From Clostridiales bacterium (GTDB lineage: Bacteria; Bacillota; Clostridia; Christensenellales; Pumilibacteraceae), in contig DQGD01000006.1 in assembly GCA_003533505.1 (NCBI GenBank), positions 1 to 64,000 of the forward strand: a stretch of DNA of 64,000 nt, written 5' to 3'. A program made the translations under genes and the position numbers. Under the pieces are notes generated by a model. That model made no database searches. It worked only from the letters and a program-made list of their open reading frames with translations, and was not told where the DNA came from. Shown one piece after another: positions 8,490 to 17,781 of this stretch (its first letter is position 1; every line of letters starts with the position of its first letter).

Positions 8490-11306
8490 ATGCCTGAAAT
8501 GAGTACGAAATATGTGCCGAAGCATATACACGACGAAAATCCCGACCCGAGGCTTCTGAAGTTTGTCAGAAAAGTCACGGACAGGCTGCCGGCGAAGCTG
8601 CACGGCGTAAAGACCGAGGACCCCGAGTATTGGGGCTTTGCGTGCATATTCGAGGACGAGCTGACAAAGAAGGAACGCGACGTCGCGCTCGACCTTCTTC
8701 TCAAGATGAAGCTGAGGAAGAAGTACACGCTGAAAGAAATGAAAAAGCGCGCGGCGGTTACTCCGGAAACGGATGCCGAGTTTGACGAGGTTGTCGACAA
8801 GCTGGCGGTTTTGGGCATGCTGGAATACGACTACGGCGACAAGTACACCAAAGACGGTCCGATTGAGGGAACGAGTTTTACTCGCGCCGACCGCAGGTAT
8901 TGGGTGCCGCTGTTCGTGCCGGGCTCTGCCGAATACACGAACATGAACACCGCGCTTATGGACAGACACCCCGAGCTTGCGATGTTCTTCGAGCGCATGA
9001 CGTTCCTGCCGCTCGAAAAAGTCACGGCTATGGTTCCGCCGGGAGGCAGCGGCATCGGCATGCACGTCATTCCCGTCGAAAAGGCGATACAGACGGAAAA
9101 CAAGACGATGGATATAGAGCACCTCTCCTATTGGCTGAAAAAGTACGAGGGGCACTTGGGCGCGTCCATTTGCTCGTGCCGCTACGGCAGGAAGAAGCTG
9201 GACGAAGGCTGCGCCGACGATTACCGCGATTGGTGCATAGGCGTGGGCGATATGGCAGACTACTGCCGCGAAACCGGCAGAGGTCACGACATTACTTACG
9301 AGCAGGCAATGGAAATTCTGCGCCGAGCCGAGGACAACGGCTACGTTCATCAGATTACCAATATCGACGGCGAGGACAAGATTTTTGCGATTTGCAACTG
9401 CAACGTGAAGATTTGCAATGCACTCCGCACCTCGCAGCTCTTCAACACCCCGAACATGTCCGCTTCCGCTTACCGCGCTCACGTCGATAAACAAAAGTGC
9501 GTGGCTTGCGGTCAGTGCGTGGAATACTGCCCTGCCGGCGCGCTCAAGCTCGGTCAGAAGCTTTGCCGCCACGATGGCGCGGAAGTGACTTATCCCCGTC
9601 ATCCGCTCCCCGACAACACGCGTTGGGGCAAGCACATGTGGGACGAGGACTACCGCGACAACAACCGCGTGAACTGCCACACTACCGGCACTTCGCCCTG
9701 TAAGACCGCGTGCCCGGCGCACATTGCCGTACAAGGCTATCTCAAGCTCGCGGCTCAAGGCAAGTATCGCGACGCGCTGGCGCTCATAAAGAAAGAAAAC
9801 CCGTTCCCGGCGGTTTGCGGCAGAATCTGTAATCGTCGCTGCGAGGACGCCTGCACGCGCGGCACCGTGGACAACGCGGTTTCTATCGACGCGGTAAAGA
9901 AGTTTATCGCCGAGCGCGATTTGACGGCGGAGCACCGCTATGTGCCCGAAATCGTCGTCGCCTCGAACATGGGCAGGTGGAAAGAAAAAATTGCGATTAT
10001 CGGCGGCGGTCCGGCGGGACTTAGCTGCGCTTTCTACCTCGCGCAGATGGGCTACTACCCCACTGTTTTTGAAAAGAACGAGAAGCCCGGCGGCATGCTG
10101 ACCTACGGCATTCCGTCGTACAAGCTCGAAAAGGACGTTATCGAAGCGGAAATCGAAATCATGCGCGAAATGGGCGTGGAGATCCGCTGCGGCGTGGAGG
10201 TCGGCAAGGACGTTACTCTCGCTTCGCTCCGTGAAGAGGGCTATAAAGCGTTCTATATCGCAATCGGCTGTAGCGGCGGCAGAAAACCCGGAATCCTCGG
10301 CGAGGACGCCGAGGGCACGATAACCGCGGTAGACTTCCTTAAAGCCGCGAATACCGGCGGCGAGCGCGTGACCGGCGACGTCGTGGTCGTGGGCGGCGGC
10401 AACGTCGCTATCGACGCGGCAAGGGTTTCGGCGCGCAGCGGAGCGCGTTCGGTGAATATGCTGTGCCTGGAGGGCGAGGACGAAATGCCGGCTTCTCGCG
10501 AGGAAGTTCGTGAGGCGCGCGAGGACGGCGTAGTCGTTCGCAACGGCTGGGGACCGAAAGAAGTCGTCGTAAATAACGGCAAGGCGATTGCAATCGTTTT
10601 CGAAAAGTGCACGTCCGTGTACGACGAGAATAAGCGTTTCTCGCCCGTATACGACGAGAACGAAACGCTTATGCTCCCTGCCGACAAGGTAATTTTCGCA
10701 ATCGGGCAGTCGATTGTGTGGGGCGATATGCTGTCTGACGAAAAGGTTGAGCTCGGTCGCGGCGGCAGACCCGTTGCGGACTCTCTCACCTATCAGACCG
10801 CACAGGAAGATATTTTCGTGGGCGGCGACCTTTACACCGGTCCGAAGTTCGCAATAGACGCGATTGCGGCAGGTCACGAGGCGGCTGAATCTCTGCATCG
10901 TTTCGTTCAGCACGGGCACATGACTATCGGCAGAAACCGCAGGCAGTTTATCGGTCTCGACACGGACGACATCAAGGTCGAGCACTATGACAACGCCGCG
11001 CGGCAGGTTGCCGAAAATCACGCGGTGAGCTCGGCGTTCCGCGACGGACACGGCGTGCTTACCGAAGAACAGGTCAAAATCGAAACGGCGCGGTGCTTAG
11101 AGTGCGGCGCAACCGTAGTTGACCCCAATAAGTGTATCGGCTGCGGCATTTGCACCACCAAGTGCAAGTTCGACGCGATTTCGCTGCACCGCGACCACCC
11201 CGAAGCGAGCAAGATGGTAGTCGCCGAGGATAAGTTCAAGCACATTTTGCCGTACATGGTCAAGCGCGCGGCAAAGATTGCTTTCACGCGCAAGAAAAAG
11301 GACTGA
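8490..11306 (+). CDS. Fused iron-sulfur / FAD-NAD(P) oxidoreductase (GltD-like core)
   Basis: 938 residues. Residues 1-170 look like a winged-helix-type region. Residues about 225-320 hold an unusual cysteine cluster (SICSCRYGRKK, a following DWC, then CNCNVKIC), like that of some Fe-S proteins of anaerobes. A ferredoxin motif CVACGQCVEYC follows near 336-346. A GltD/NfnB-like core comprises a double-cysteine domain (about 400-470), FAD motif GGGPAGLSC near 503 and NAD(P) motif GGGNVAID near 634. A second cluster motif CIGCGICTTKC lies near 881-891. It probably moves electrons between NAD(P)H and ferredoxin or another Fe-S partner. Placement three bases before hypA and 60 after hypB ties it to nickel-protein maturation or to a nickel enzyme. 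The exact reaction is unknown. Confidence 0.75.
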   Translation: MPEMSTKYVPKHIHDENPDPRLLKFVRKVTDRLPAKLHGVKTEDPEYWGFACIFEDELTKKERDVALDLLLKMKLRKKYTLKEMKKRAAVTPETDAEFDEVVDKLAVLGMLEYDYGDKYTKDGPIEGTSFTRADRRYWVPLFVPGSAEYTNMNTALMDRHPELAMFFERMTFLPLEKVTAMVPPGGSGIGMHVIPVEKAIQTENKTMDIEHLSYWLKKYEGHLGASICSCRYGRKKLDEGCADDYRDWCIGVGDMADYCRETGRGHDITYEQAMEILRRAEDNGYVHQITNIDGEDKIFAICNCNVKICNALRTSQLFNTPNMSASAYRAHVDKQKCVACGQCVEYCPAGALKLGQKLCRHDGAEVTYPRHPLPDNTRWGKHMWDEDYRDNNRVNCHTTGTSPCKTACPAHIAVQGYLKLAAQGKYRDALALIKKENPFPAVCGRICNRRCEDACTRGTVDNAVSIDAVKKFIAERDLTAEHRYVPEIVVASNMGRWKEKIAIIGGGPAGLSCAFYLAQMGYYPTVFEKNEKPGGMLTYGIPSYKLEKDVIEAEIEIMREMGVEIRCGVEVGKDVTLASLREEGYKAFYIAIGCSGGRKPGILGEDAEGTITAVDFLKAANTGGERVTGDVVVVGGGNVAIDAARVSARSGARSVNMLCLEGEDEMPASREEVREAREDGVVVRNGWGPKEVVVNNGKAIAIVFEKCTSVYDENKRFSPVYDENETLMLPADKVIFAIGQSIVWGDMLSDEKVELGRGGRPVADSLTYQTAQEDIFVGGDLYTGPKFAIDAIAAGHEAAESLHRFVQHGHMTIGRNRRQFIGLDTDDIKVEHYDNAARQVAENHAVSSAFRDGHGVLTEEQVKIETARCLECGATVVDPNKCIGCGICTTKCKFDAISLHRDHPEASKMVVAEDKFKHILPYMVKRAAKIAFTRKKKD

Positions 11307-11309
11307 TTT

Positions 11310-11660
11310 ATGCACGAGCTGGGCGTGGTTTTTCACTGCATCAAGGAGATTAACGCGATTGCCGCCGAAAACGGCATAGACAAAATTTCGTCGGTGACTA
11401 TACAAATCGGCGAGGTTTCCACCGTTATCCCCTACTATTTCGAGGACTGCTGGCGATGGGCGGTAAAAAAGGAAACCGTGCTGCGCGACGCCGACCTTGT
11501 CGTTGAAAAAATCGACGCCGTTACGCATTGTAATGACTGCGGAAAAAACTATACTACAGTCGAGCATGGCAAAAAGTGTCCGCACTGCGGCGGCGACGCC
11601 ACGTTCCTCGTCACGGGCAACGAAATAATGATAAAGGAAATTCAGGTGCCCGACGAATAA
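11310..11660 (+). CDS. hypA: Hydrogenase nickel metallochaperone HypA
   Basis: 116 residues starting MHELGVVF, where the N-terminal Met-His-Glu is the family's nickel site. The zinc site is a pair of CxxC motifs (CNDCGK and CPHCGG). HypA acts with HypB to load nickel. The start lies three bases downstream of the oxidoreductase stop, so the two are co-translated. A strong terminator follows, closing the three-gene operon. Length matches the family. Confidence 0.93.
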   Translation: MHELGVVFHCIKEINAIAAENGIDKISSVTIQIGEVSTVIPYYFEDCWRWAVKKETVLRDADLVVEKIDAVTHCNDCGKNYTTVEHGKKCPHCGGDATFLVTGNEIMIKEIQVPDE

Positions 11661-11678
11661 GCCTTATTAACTCAATTA

Positions 11679-11725
11679 AAAAGCGGCAAGCGAGTGTGTT
11701 TTCTCGTTTGCCGCTTTTATTTTTA
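11679..11725 (+). terminator. Intrinsic terminator of the hyp operon
   Basis: Stem AAGCGGCAAgcgag / ctcgTTTGCCGCTT followed by a T-rich run (TTATTTTTATT). Confidence 0.85.
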
Positions 11726-11824
11726 TTAACTCTCAAACTACGGTTTATTACCGCAGCCGTCACGAAAATACTAACGATTTACGTTAAGTTTTGCTGTATA
11801 ATCGCATATTTCCGTTTTGGGAAA

Positions 11825-13219
11825 TTAGTATTCGGCATTACCGACGGTGCGCGGATAAGGGATTACGTCGCGGATATTCGCTACGCCCGTGATATACATT
11901 ATGATGCGCTCGAAACCCAAACCGAACCCGGCGTGTTTTGTGCCGCCGTACCTGCGGAGGTTGAGGTACCACCAATAGTCCTCTTCTTTAAGCCCGAGTT
12001 CTTTCATTCTCGCGGTGAGCACGTCTATACGCTCCTCTCTCTGCGAGCCGCCGATGATTTCACCCACGCCCGGGACGAGCAAATCCATTGCCGCCACGGT
12101 CTTGCCGTCGTCGTTAAGGCGCATGTAGAACGCCTTGATGTCCTTCGGGTAGTCGATAAGGAATACGGGCTTTTTGTAGATTTCCTCGGTGAGATAGCGC
12201 TCGTGTTCGGTCTGCAAATCCACGCCCCAGCTCACGGGGTACTTGAATTCCCTGCCCGATTTCATGAGAAGGTCTACCGCTTCGGTGTAGGTTACCTTAA
12301 CGTAGTCTGCGTTTTTCAGCGCGTTAAGACGGTCGAGAAGCGTTTTGTCGACGAACTTATTGAAGAATTCGAGCTCGGCGGTGCAGTTTTCAAGCACATG
12401 GTTGATAATGTACTTTATCATATCCCACGCGAGCTGCATGTCGTCGTTAAGGTCGGCGAACGCAATCTCGGGCTCTATCATCCAGAATTCCGCGGCGTGG
12501 CGCGCGGTGTTGGAGTTTTCGGCGCGGAACGTGGGTCCGAACGTGTAAATCTTGCCGTAAGCCATGGCGTAGGTTTCGCCCTCGAGCTGACCCGACACGG
12601 TGAGGTTTGCCGGCTTGCCGAAAAAGTCCTTGGTATAGTCGATTTTGCCGTCGGGAGTTTTGGGCGGATTGTTAAGGTCGAGCGTAGTCACCTTAAACAT
12701 TTCGCCCGCGCCCTCGCAGTCCGAGCCGGTGATAAGCGGCGTATGGACGTAGACGAAGCCACGGCTGTGGAAGAACGAATGTATTGCGTAGGCTACTTCG
12801 CTACGAACGCGGAAAACCGCCGAGAACAGGTTGGTACGCGGTCTTAAATACGCTTGCTCGCGCAGGTATTCCACGGTGTGGCGCTTGGGTTGAAGCGGAT
12901 AATCGGGCGTGGACGCGCCCTCCACCTCTATTTTGTCGGCTTTGATTTCAAGCGGCTGCTTTGCGCCGGGCGTAAGCGTGACTACGCCGGTGACGACGAG
13001 CGCCGCGCCGACGTTCTGAGCCGCTATTTCGTCGTAGTTGCTCAGTCTGTCGCGCTCGAACACAATCTGAATGCCCGTAAAGCACGAGCCGTCGTTGAGG
13101 TCGATAAAGCCGAACGCCTTGGAGTCGCGGATATTGCGAATCCAGCCGCCGACGGTGACGGTCTTGTCGTCGTAAGTCGCAGGCGCGGCATAAATGTCTT
13201 TTACGAATTCCCTTTTCAT
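11825..13219 (-). CDS. asnS: Asparaginyl-tRNA synthetase
   Basis: 464 residues, the usual length. N-terminal OB-fold anticodon-binding domain (about 1-110: [24 protein letters not shown]) and a class IIb catalytic core. Motif 2 ([21 protein letters not shown]) and motif 3 ([15 protein letters not shown]) are intact. It charges tRNA-Asn with asparagine in the cytoplasm. AsnRS is chosen over AspRS because of the short form lacking the bacterial AspRS insertion and the characteristic motif 2 context. GGAG lies eight bases before the ATG. It lies downstream of pgk, separated by a terminator. Confidence 0.93.
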   Translation of the reverse strand: MKREFVKDIYAAPATYDDKTVTVGGWIRNIRDSKAFGFIDLNDGSCFTGIQIVFERDRLSNYDEIAAQNVGAALVVTGVVTLTPGAKQPLEIKADKIEVEGASTPDYPLQPKRHTVEYLREQAYLRPRTNLFSAVFRVRSEVAYAIHSFFHSRGFVYVHTPLITGSDCEGAGEMFKVTTLDLNNPPKTPDGKIDYTKDFFGKPANLTVSGQLEGETYAMAYGKIYTFGPTFRAENSNTARHAAEFWMIEPEIAFADLNDDMQLAWDMIKYIINHVLENCTAELEFFNKFVDKTLLDRLNALKNADYVKVTYTEAVDLLMKSGREFKYPVSWGVDLQTEHERYLTEEIYKKPVFLIDYPKDIKAFYMRLNDDGKTVAAMDLLVPGVGEIIGGSQREERIDVLTARMKELGLKEEDYWWYLNLRRYGGTKHAGFGLGFERIIMYITGVANIRDVIPYPRTVGNAEY

Positions 13220-13241
13220 ATAGTATACTCCGTGCGCTCCG

Positions 13242-13279
13242 ACAAAAGCCCCGTCCGTAATGGAAGGACGGGACTTTTT
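13242..13279 (-). terminator. Terminator between pgk and asnS
   Basis: Minus strand stem GTCCCGTCC / GGACGGGGC with a 9-base loop and TTTTGT tail, 15 bases after the pgk stop. Partial read-through may feed asnS. Confidence 0.7.
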
Positions 13280-13294
13280 GAAAACGCGATTTAA

Positions 13295-14602
13295 TTAGTC
13301 TTTATCGTTAAGGCAGGCTATACCCGGGAGCACCTTGCCCTCAAGGTATTCGAGCGAAGCGCCGCCGCCGGTGGAAATGTGCGTTACCTTGTCGGCGAAG
13401 CCCATCTGTGTCACTGCCGCCGCGCTGTCGCCGCCGCCGATGATTGTGATGGCGTTGTGGTTGTCGGCAAGCGCCTGGGCGATAGCCTTGGTGCCCACGG
13501 CAAACTTCTCCATTTCGAACACGCCCATAGGTCCGTTCCAGACAACCGTCTTAGCCTTTGCGATTTCGTCGGAGAAAACCTTGACGGTCTTGGGACCGAT
13601 GTCCATACCTTCCCAGCCGTCGGGAATATCGCCCTCGACGACTTTCATGTTGGCATCGTTGGAGAACGCGTCGGCGATTACGTTGTCGACGGGCAGCAAA
13701 AGCTTGACGCCCTTGTCCTTCGCCTTAGCCATGAGCTCTTTCGCGAGGTCTATTTTGTCCTCTTCGAGCAGCGAATTGCCGACGGCGAGTCCGAGCGCCT
13801 TACGGAAAGTGTAAGCCATGCCGCCGCCGATAATCAGGCTGTCGCACTTGTCGAGCAGGCTCTTGATGACTTCGATTTTGTCGCTGACCTTAGCTCCGCC
13901 GAGGATTGCCACGAACGGGTGCTTGGGGCTGTCGACCGCGCCGCCGAGGTATTTAAGTTCTTTTTCGATGAGGAAGCCGCTGACGGCAACGGGCGCAAAG
14001 CCGTACTGCACGATGCCTGCGGTGGTCGCGTGAGCGCGGTGAGCGGTACCGAACGCATCGTTGACGTAAACGTCGCAGAAGTCGGCAAGCTTTTTGCAAA
14101 GCTCCTCGCTGTTCTTCTCCTCGCCCGCTTCGAAACGGGTGTTCTCGAGCAGCACGCACTCGCCGTCCTTAAGCGCGGCAACCTTGCTGTGAGCGTCTTC
14201 GCCCACGAGGTCGGTAGCGAACGCCACCTTATTGTCAAGCAGCTGGTTAAGACGGACTGCGACGGGCCTAAGCGTGAACTTCTTGGGGTCGTTCTTCTTT
14301 GCCTTTTCGATGTAGGCGGCTTTGGCGGCTGCCTGCTCGTTCTCGGGCAGAGCTTCGACGGCTTTCTTTTCCTTTTTGGTAAGACCGAAACCTTCGGTGA
14401 AGATGTTGTGCGGCTTGCCGAGGTGCGAGCAAAGAATTACCTTCGCGCCGTGCTCCATCAGGTACTTGATGGTGGGAAGCGCGCCCATGATTCTGTTCTC
14501 GTCCGTGATGTTTCCGTCCGCGTCGAGCGGCACGTTGAAGTCGCAACGCACAAGAACCTTTTTGCCCTTTACGTCTACGTCTCTTACAGTCTTTTTGTTC
14601 AT
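13295..14602 (-). CDS. pgk: Phosphoglycerate kinase with a 40-residue insertion
   Basis: 435 residues, against about 395 for typical bacterial enzymes. Substrate-binding motifs are present ([12 protein letters not shown] at about 16-27, SHLGKP at 59-64) and the nucleotide-binding glycine-rich segment [10 protein letters not shown] near the C-terminus is intact. It transfers phosphate from 1,3-bisphosphoglycerate to ADP in glycolysis. The extra length is a Lys/Ala/Glu-rich segment at about 67-107, just after the 3-phosphoglycerate-binding SHLGKP loop and before the [10 protein letters not shown] helix. It is predicted to be helical and solvent exposed. AAGGAG precedes the ATG, and a promoter with consensus boxes lies about 40 bases upstream. 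Confidence 0.95.
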   Translation of the reverse strand: MNKKTVRDVDVKGKKVLVRCDFNVPLDADGNITDENRIMGALPTIKYLMEHGAKVILCSHLGKPHNIFTEGFGLTKKEKKAVEALPENEQAAAKAAYIEKAKKNDPKKFTLRPVAVRLNQLLDNKVAFATDLVGEDAHSKVAALKDGECVLLENTRFEAGEEKNSEELCKKLADFCDVYVNDAFGTAHRAHATTAGIVQYGFAPVAVSGFLIEKELKYLGGAVDSPKHPFVAILGGAKVSDKIEVIKSLLDKCDSLIIGGGMAYTFRKALGLAVGNSLLEEDKIDLAKELMAKAKDKGVKLLLPVDNVIADAFSNDANMKVVEGDIPDGWEGMDIGPKTVKVFSDEIAKAKTVVWNGPMGVFEMEKFAVGTKAIAQALADNHNAITIIGGGDSAAAVTQMGFADKVTHISTGGGASLEYLEGKVLPGIACLNDKD

Positions 14603-14636
14603 AACCTACTCCTTGTTGATTTTGGTTTACTCCTAT

Positions 14637-14665
14637 ATTGTAGCTTTTTACCCGTGTTTAGTCAA
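14637..14665 (-). promoter_or_regulatory. Promoter of pgk
   Basis: Minus strand TTGACT (14665-14660), 17-base spacer, TACAAT (14642-14637). Confidence 0.75.
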
Positions 14666-14776
14666 GTATTTTCGCCGCGCGAGCGAATTTCGGCGGTCCT
14701 TTAACTCCTGCAAAAACGCCCGGATGAGGTTTTTTGTCGAAATTAAAAAAAGTTTTAAAATGCAACGCGAAAACGC

Positions 14777-14808
14777 TTGCATTAAACCGTAAAATATTGT
14801 ATTATAAT
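14777..14808 (+). promoter_or_regulatory. Promoter of tRNA-Glu
   Basis: TTGCAT (14777-14782) followed by TATTAT (17-base spacing) overlapping TATAAT (14803-14808, 20-base spacing). Which -10 is used is unclear. The tRNA begins 26 bases later. Confidence 0.55.
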
Positions 14809-14834
14809 TAAGCTGTTCGTTTCGTTCGGCATTT

Positions 14835-14909
14835 GCCACTATAGTCTAGCGGTTAGGACGTTGGCCTCTCACGCCGAAAACTGGGGTTCGATTCCCCATA
14901 GTGGTACCA
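14835..14909 (+). tRNA. tRNA-Glu (anticodon CUC)
   Basis: Complete cloverleaf. Acceptor GCCACTA pairs with TAGTGGT (first pair G-U). The anticodon stem TTGGC/GCCGA holds loop CTCTCAC with anticodon CTC. T-stem TGGGG/CCCCA encloses TTCGATT. The discriminator A is at 14906 and CCA is encoded at 14907-14909. The CUC anticodon reads GAG, a minor isoacceptor in many bacteria, and fits the GAG-rich codon use of this genome. No other tRNA was found next to it. Confidence 0.93.
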
Positions 14910-15007
14910 CTGACCTCGTCGCAATGACGAGGTTTTGTCTTATATCCGCGCGAAATTGCCGCCCGAGGCTCCGACGCGGTACGCCTGTCATAAATAATGA
15001 GGTTGTT

Positions 15008-15478
15008 ATGAAATTCGTAAATCCCGTGCTTATCGTAAAGGACAAACGCCGCGCATTCGATTTCTATCGCGACGTTATCGGACTGCGCCTGGTTGCCGAT
15101 TTCGGCGACTACGTTACCCTCTCGTGCGGAGTAACATTGCGCTCGGAGGATAGCTGGCGCAAAATGAACGGCTTTAACGCCGATTCGGTTGTCTACGGCA
15201 ACGCTTCGGAGCTGTTTTTCGAAGAGGAAGCTTTTGACGAGCTGCTTGCCCGAATCGAAGCGAGCGACGCGGCTTGCCTCGTTCCCCCGTCCGAGCACGA
15301 ATGGGGACAACGCTATGTGCGCGTGCTCGACCCCGACGGGCACGTCGTCGAGATTGCCGAGGATATGGGCGCAGTGTGCGAGCGGTTTCTCAAAATGGGC
15401 ATGAGCGAAACGGAGGTTTCCGTGCGTATGGACGTGCCGATTGCCTACGTCCAGAAAATGACGAGATTCAGACGATAA
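15008..15478 (+). CDS. VOC (glyoxalase/bleomycin resistance) superfamily protein
   Basis: 156 residues from the ATG at 15008 (GAGG seven bases upstream); longer in-frame reading would run into the tRNA. The beta-alpha-beta-beta-beta module begins VNPVLIVKDKRRAFDFYRDV and ends with the typical RVLDPDGHVVEIAEDM (about 107-122) carrying the glutamate metal ligand. A C-terminal extension of about 30 residues (ERFLKMGMSETEVSVRMDVP) resembles a helix-turn-helix-like tail seen in some clostridial VOC proteins. Substrate unknown. It precedes the GH-A hydrolase by 51 bases and may share its transcript. Confidence 0.8.
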   Translation: MKFVNPVLIVKDKRRAFDFYRDVIGLRLVADFGDYVTLSCGVTLRSEDSWRKMNGFNADSVVYGNASELFFEEEAFDELLARIEASDAACLVPPSEHEWGQRYVRVLDPDGHVVEIAEDMGAVCERFLKMGMSETEVSVRMDVPIAYVQKMTRFRR

Positions 15479-15529
15479 AACGGGGCTATAAAGCGTTACC
15501 GATAATTTTTACGGAGGGCAACATAATTT

Positions 15530-16618
15530 ATGAAAAACGAAAAATGGAGCGAGCGGCGCGCGTGGGAATGGTACCGCGCTCAGAATTGGATTCGTGGGTA
15601 CTGCGGCTACCCTTCCGTCTGCGTGAACAGAATCGCGCTGTGGCAGGAGTACGGACACGAAGCGGTGTTCGAGCAGGTCGAGCGCGAGTTTGCGCTTGCA
15701 AAAAGTACGGGGCTGAACGCTGTTCGCGCCTTTATTCAGTTCGAGGTGTGGCAGAAGCAGCACGACTCGTTTATGCGCAATCTTGAGGAATATTTTGCGC
15801 TTGCGGACAAGCACGGCATTAAAGTGATGCTCGTTCTCGGAAACGACTGCACCGTGGCTAAGTCGCGGTGGAAGCCTGTAATTTTCGGCGAGCAGCGCGT
15901 GGATTGGGGTTATCACAGCGGCATCAAGGGCGGACAGCACGCCGGCGACTATCGCGAAGCCGGTTATCAGCTGCTGGACGATCCCGACGTCGAGCCGCTT
16001 TACTACGATATGGTTGCGGAACTCGCGGAAAAGTACGGGCGCGACGAGCGCTTGCAGGTGTGGAACGTGTGGAACGAAATCGGCAACAGCAATCGCGGCA
16101 ACATGAGCGTGCCGGCGATGGAACGGTTTTTCGATATTCTGCGCGAGAAAAACGTGATGCAGCCGCTGACGGCGGACGTGTGGAGTTATGACGGGAACAT
16201 GGACGTCAACAGCGAAGCCGGGCGGCGCGCGCTGGAGATGTCGGACGTGATTTCCTTTCATTGGTACGGCTCGTTCGAGCGCATGGTGCGGCTGATTGAT
16301 AAGCTCAAACGCTTTAACCGTCCGCTGCTATGCACCGAATGGCTTAATCGCATCGAAGGCAATGACGTGGAGCATCTGCTGCCGTTGTTCTGGCTGGAAA
16401 ACATCGGCTCCTATCATTGGGGACTTATGCAAGGCTATTCGCAGACCTACGAGCCGTGGGGCGCGTATTTCATTCGTCAGGAAAAGGGCGAAAACCTGGA
16501 CCTTACCAAATGGCAGCACGATATTTACCGCTTCAACGGCTTGCCGTACATTCCGCGTGAAATCGAGGTTTTTCGGCGCTTTGCCGAGCTCTCCGACAAG
16601 CGCGAAAATAACAAATAA
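15530..16618 (+). CDS. Clan GH-A glycoside hydrolase (cellulase-fold, GH5-like)
   Basis: 362 residues, no signal peptide. TIM barrel with the clan GH-A pair: acid/base E183 in WNVWNEIGN and nucleophile E270 in PLLCTEWLN at the end of strand 7. Similar proteins are often labelled beta-xylanase or mannanase-like and act on intracellular oligosaccharides. The strong GGAGG lies about 12 bases before the ATG. It is convergent with the TIM-barrel isomerase gene, and a shared terminator lies between them. Precise family and substrate are uncertain. Confidence 0.8.
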   Translation: MKNEKWSERRAWEWYRAQNWIRGYCGYPSVCVNRIALWQEYGHEAVFEQVEREFALAKSTGLNAVRAFIQFEVWQKQHDSFMRNLEEYFALADKHGIKVMLVLGNDCTVAKSRWKPVIFGEQRVDWGYHSGIKGGQHAGDYREAGYQLLDDPDVEPLYYDMVAELAEKYGRDERLQVWNVWNEIGNSNRGNMSVPAMERFFDILREKNVMQPLTADVWSYDGNMDVNSEAGRRALEMSDVISFHWYGSFERMVRLIDKLKRFNRPLLCTEWLNRIEGNDVEHLLPLFWLENIGSYHWGLMQGYSQTYEPWGAYFIRQEKGENLDLTKWQHDIYRFNGLPYIPREIEVFRRFAELSDKRENNK

Positions 16619-16659
16619 CCGATTTGTAAACCGATTTTGTAATAATATGAGAATAACGT

Positions 16660-16697
16660 AAAAAAGTCCGTTTTACCCAAACGGACTTTTCGTTTTT
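16660..16697. terminator. Bidirectional terminator
   Basis: Near-perfect stem AAAAGTCCGTTT / AAACGGACTTTT with loop TACCC, with A-run before and T-run after. It serves both the GH gene (+) and the isomerase gene (-). Confidence 0.85.
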
Positions 16698-16705
16698 ACT
16701 CTGCT

Positions 16706-17500
16706 CTAGCCGATTATCTTATTTATCATTTCGTTCAGCTTCTCGTAATTTTCGCGGAGGTTGTCGTAGTCGGTGTAGCAGTCCTTATAGACCTCTATGA
16801 GAACGGTGACGTCGGGCGTGCGCGCGTAGAGCTCGCGGAAGAATTTATCGAAGTTAAACCTGCCGCTCAGCGGAAGCACGGGGTTCATCTTCGCGTCCAT
16901 GTCGCAGATGTGCACGGTGGCAAGTCTGTCCTCTACCACGTCGAAAAATTTATATGGGTCAATGTCGCTGAAAAACGCTTGCTTGACGTCCAGCGTAGCT
17001 TTTAACTTCGGGCAGTACTGCTTCAGATTTTTGAAAAAGTCGGGAGTATTGAAGTAAGCCCAATTCACGTTTTCGTAGGCAAGCTGGATACCGTAGCTTT
17101 CGGCGATGTCGCAAAGCTGGTTTACTCGCTCGCCGAATTTCGGAAAATCGATATTGAGCGCTCGATGCGGCTTGACGAACGGACCGTGGAACGTGTAATA
17201 TTTTGCGCCCGTCACGAAACCGGCGTAGCAGACCTTGCGAAACGTTTGCTCGGCGTCGTCGCGAATGCGGTCGTAGCTCGAAAACAGCTCCGGCTCGAAG
17301 CAGGTGCCGTGCGCGTGGACGGAATGTACCTTTATATCGCCCTTTCGCTCCACGAGAGCGTCGACGAACGGCTTTTCGTATTCGGAAAAGGTGTTTAAAA
17401 ACAGCTCGGTGACGTCGACGTTCATGGAACGCAACACGTCAAAAGTCGATTCGACATTCTCTCGCCCGAAAAAGCAGGCTGTGGAAATTCCTAATCTCAT
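16706..17500 (-). CDS. Sugar phosphate isomerase/epimerase-like TIM-barrel protein
   Basis: 264 residues from MRLGISTACFF; a longer in-frame ATG at 17551 would place the start upstream of the best promoter, so it is rejected. It belongs to the xylose isomerase-like / AP endonuclease 2 fold. Visible metal-site motifs are HSVHAHG (around 79-85), TFHGPFVKPH, LAYENVNWAY, ATLDVKQAFF and VHICDMD. It probably isomerizes or epimerizes a sugar or polyol intermediate with a divalent metal. Adjacent glycosidase genes fit sugar catabolism. Substrate unknown. Confidence 0.8.
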   Translation of the reverse strand: MRLGISTACFFGRENVESTFDVLRSMNVDVTELFLNTFSEYEKPFVDALVERKGDIKVHSVHAHGTCFEPELFSSYDRIRDDAEQTFRKVCYAGFVTGAKYYTFHGPFVKPHRALNIDFPKFGERVNQLCDIAESYGIQLAYENVNWAYFNTPDFFKNLKQYCPKLKATLDVKQAFFSDIDPYKFFDVVEDRLATVHICDMDAKMNPVLPLSGRFNFDKFFRELYARTPDVTVLIEVYKDCYTDYDNLRENYEKLNEMINKIIG

Positions 17501-17539
17501 ATAAGCTATAAGCTCCGTAACAAAATTCAATATGCAGAA

Positions 17540-17568
17540 ATTGTAGCACACGGCGCGATAAATAACAA
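17540..17568 (-). promoter_or_regulatory. Promoter of the isomerase gene
   Basis: Minus strand TTGTTA (17568-17563), 17-base spacer, TACAAT (17545-17540) with an extended -10 (TGC before it). The region 17569-17781 contains no gene that I can recognise. Confidence 0.65.
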
Positions 17569-17781
17569 GCGAATTTATCTACATTTTATATAAAAATTAC
17601 AACATTTTGTTGTGCAGATTTCAGGGCGCACGATATTTTGTGCCGTTTTCCGTTTTCGGACGGTGATAACGGGTTTCCTCCTCGAGTCTTATCTTCCCGA
17701 TTGATTCAGCGCGGTTGCAAGCGACAAAAAAGCAATTCCGTTTGACCAAAGATGCCGATAAATGTCGGAAATAACGCGTAC

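Noticed and set aside
8460..11051. Long minus-strand frame opposite the oxidoreductase
   Set aside because: It is a shadow caused by the strong codon bias of the real plus-strand gene, which has clear FAD, NAD and ferredoxin motifs. The antisense product has no recognisable domain.
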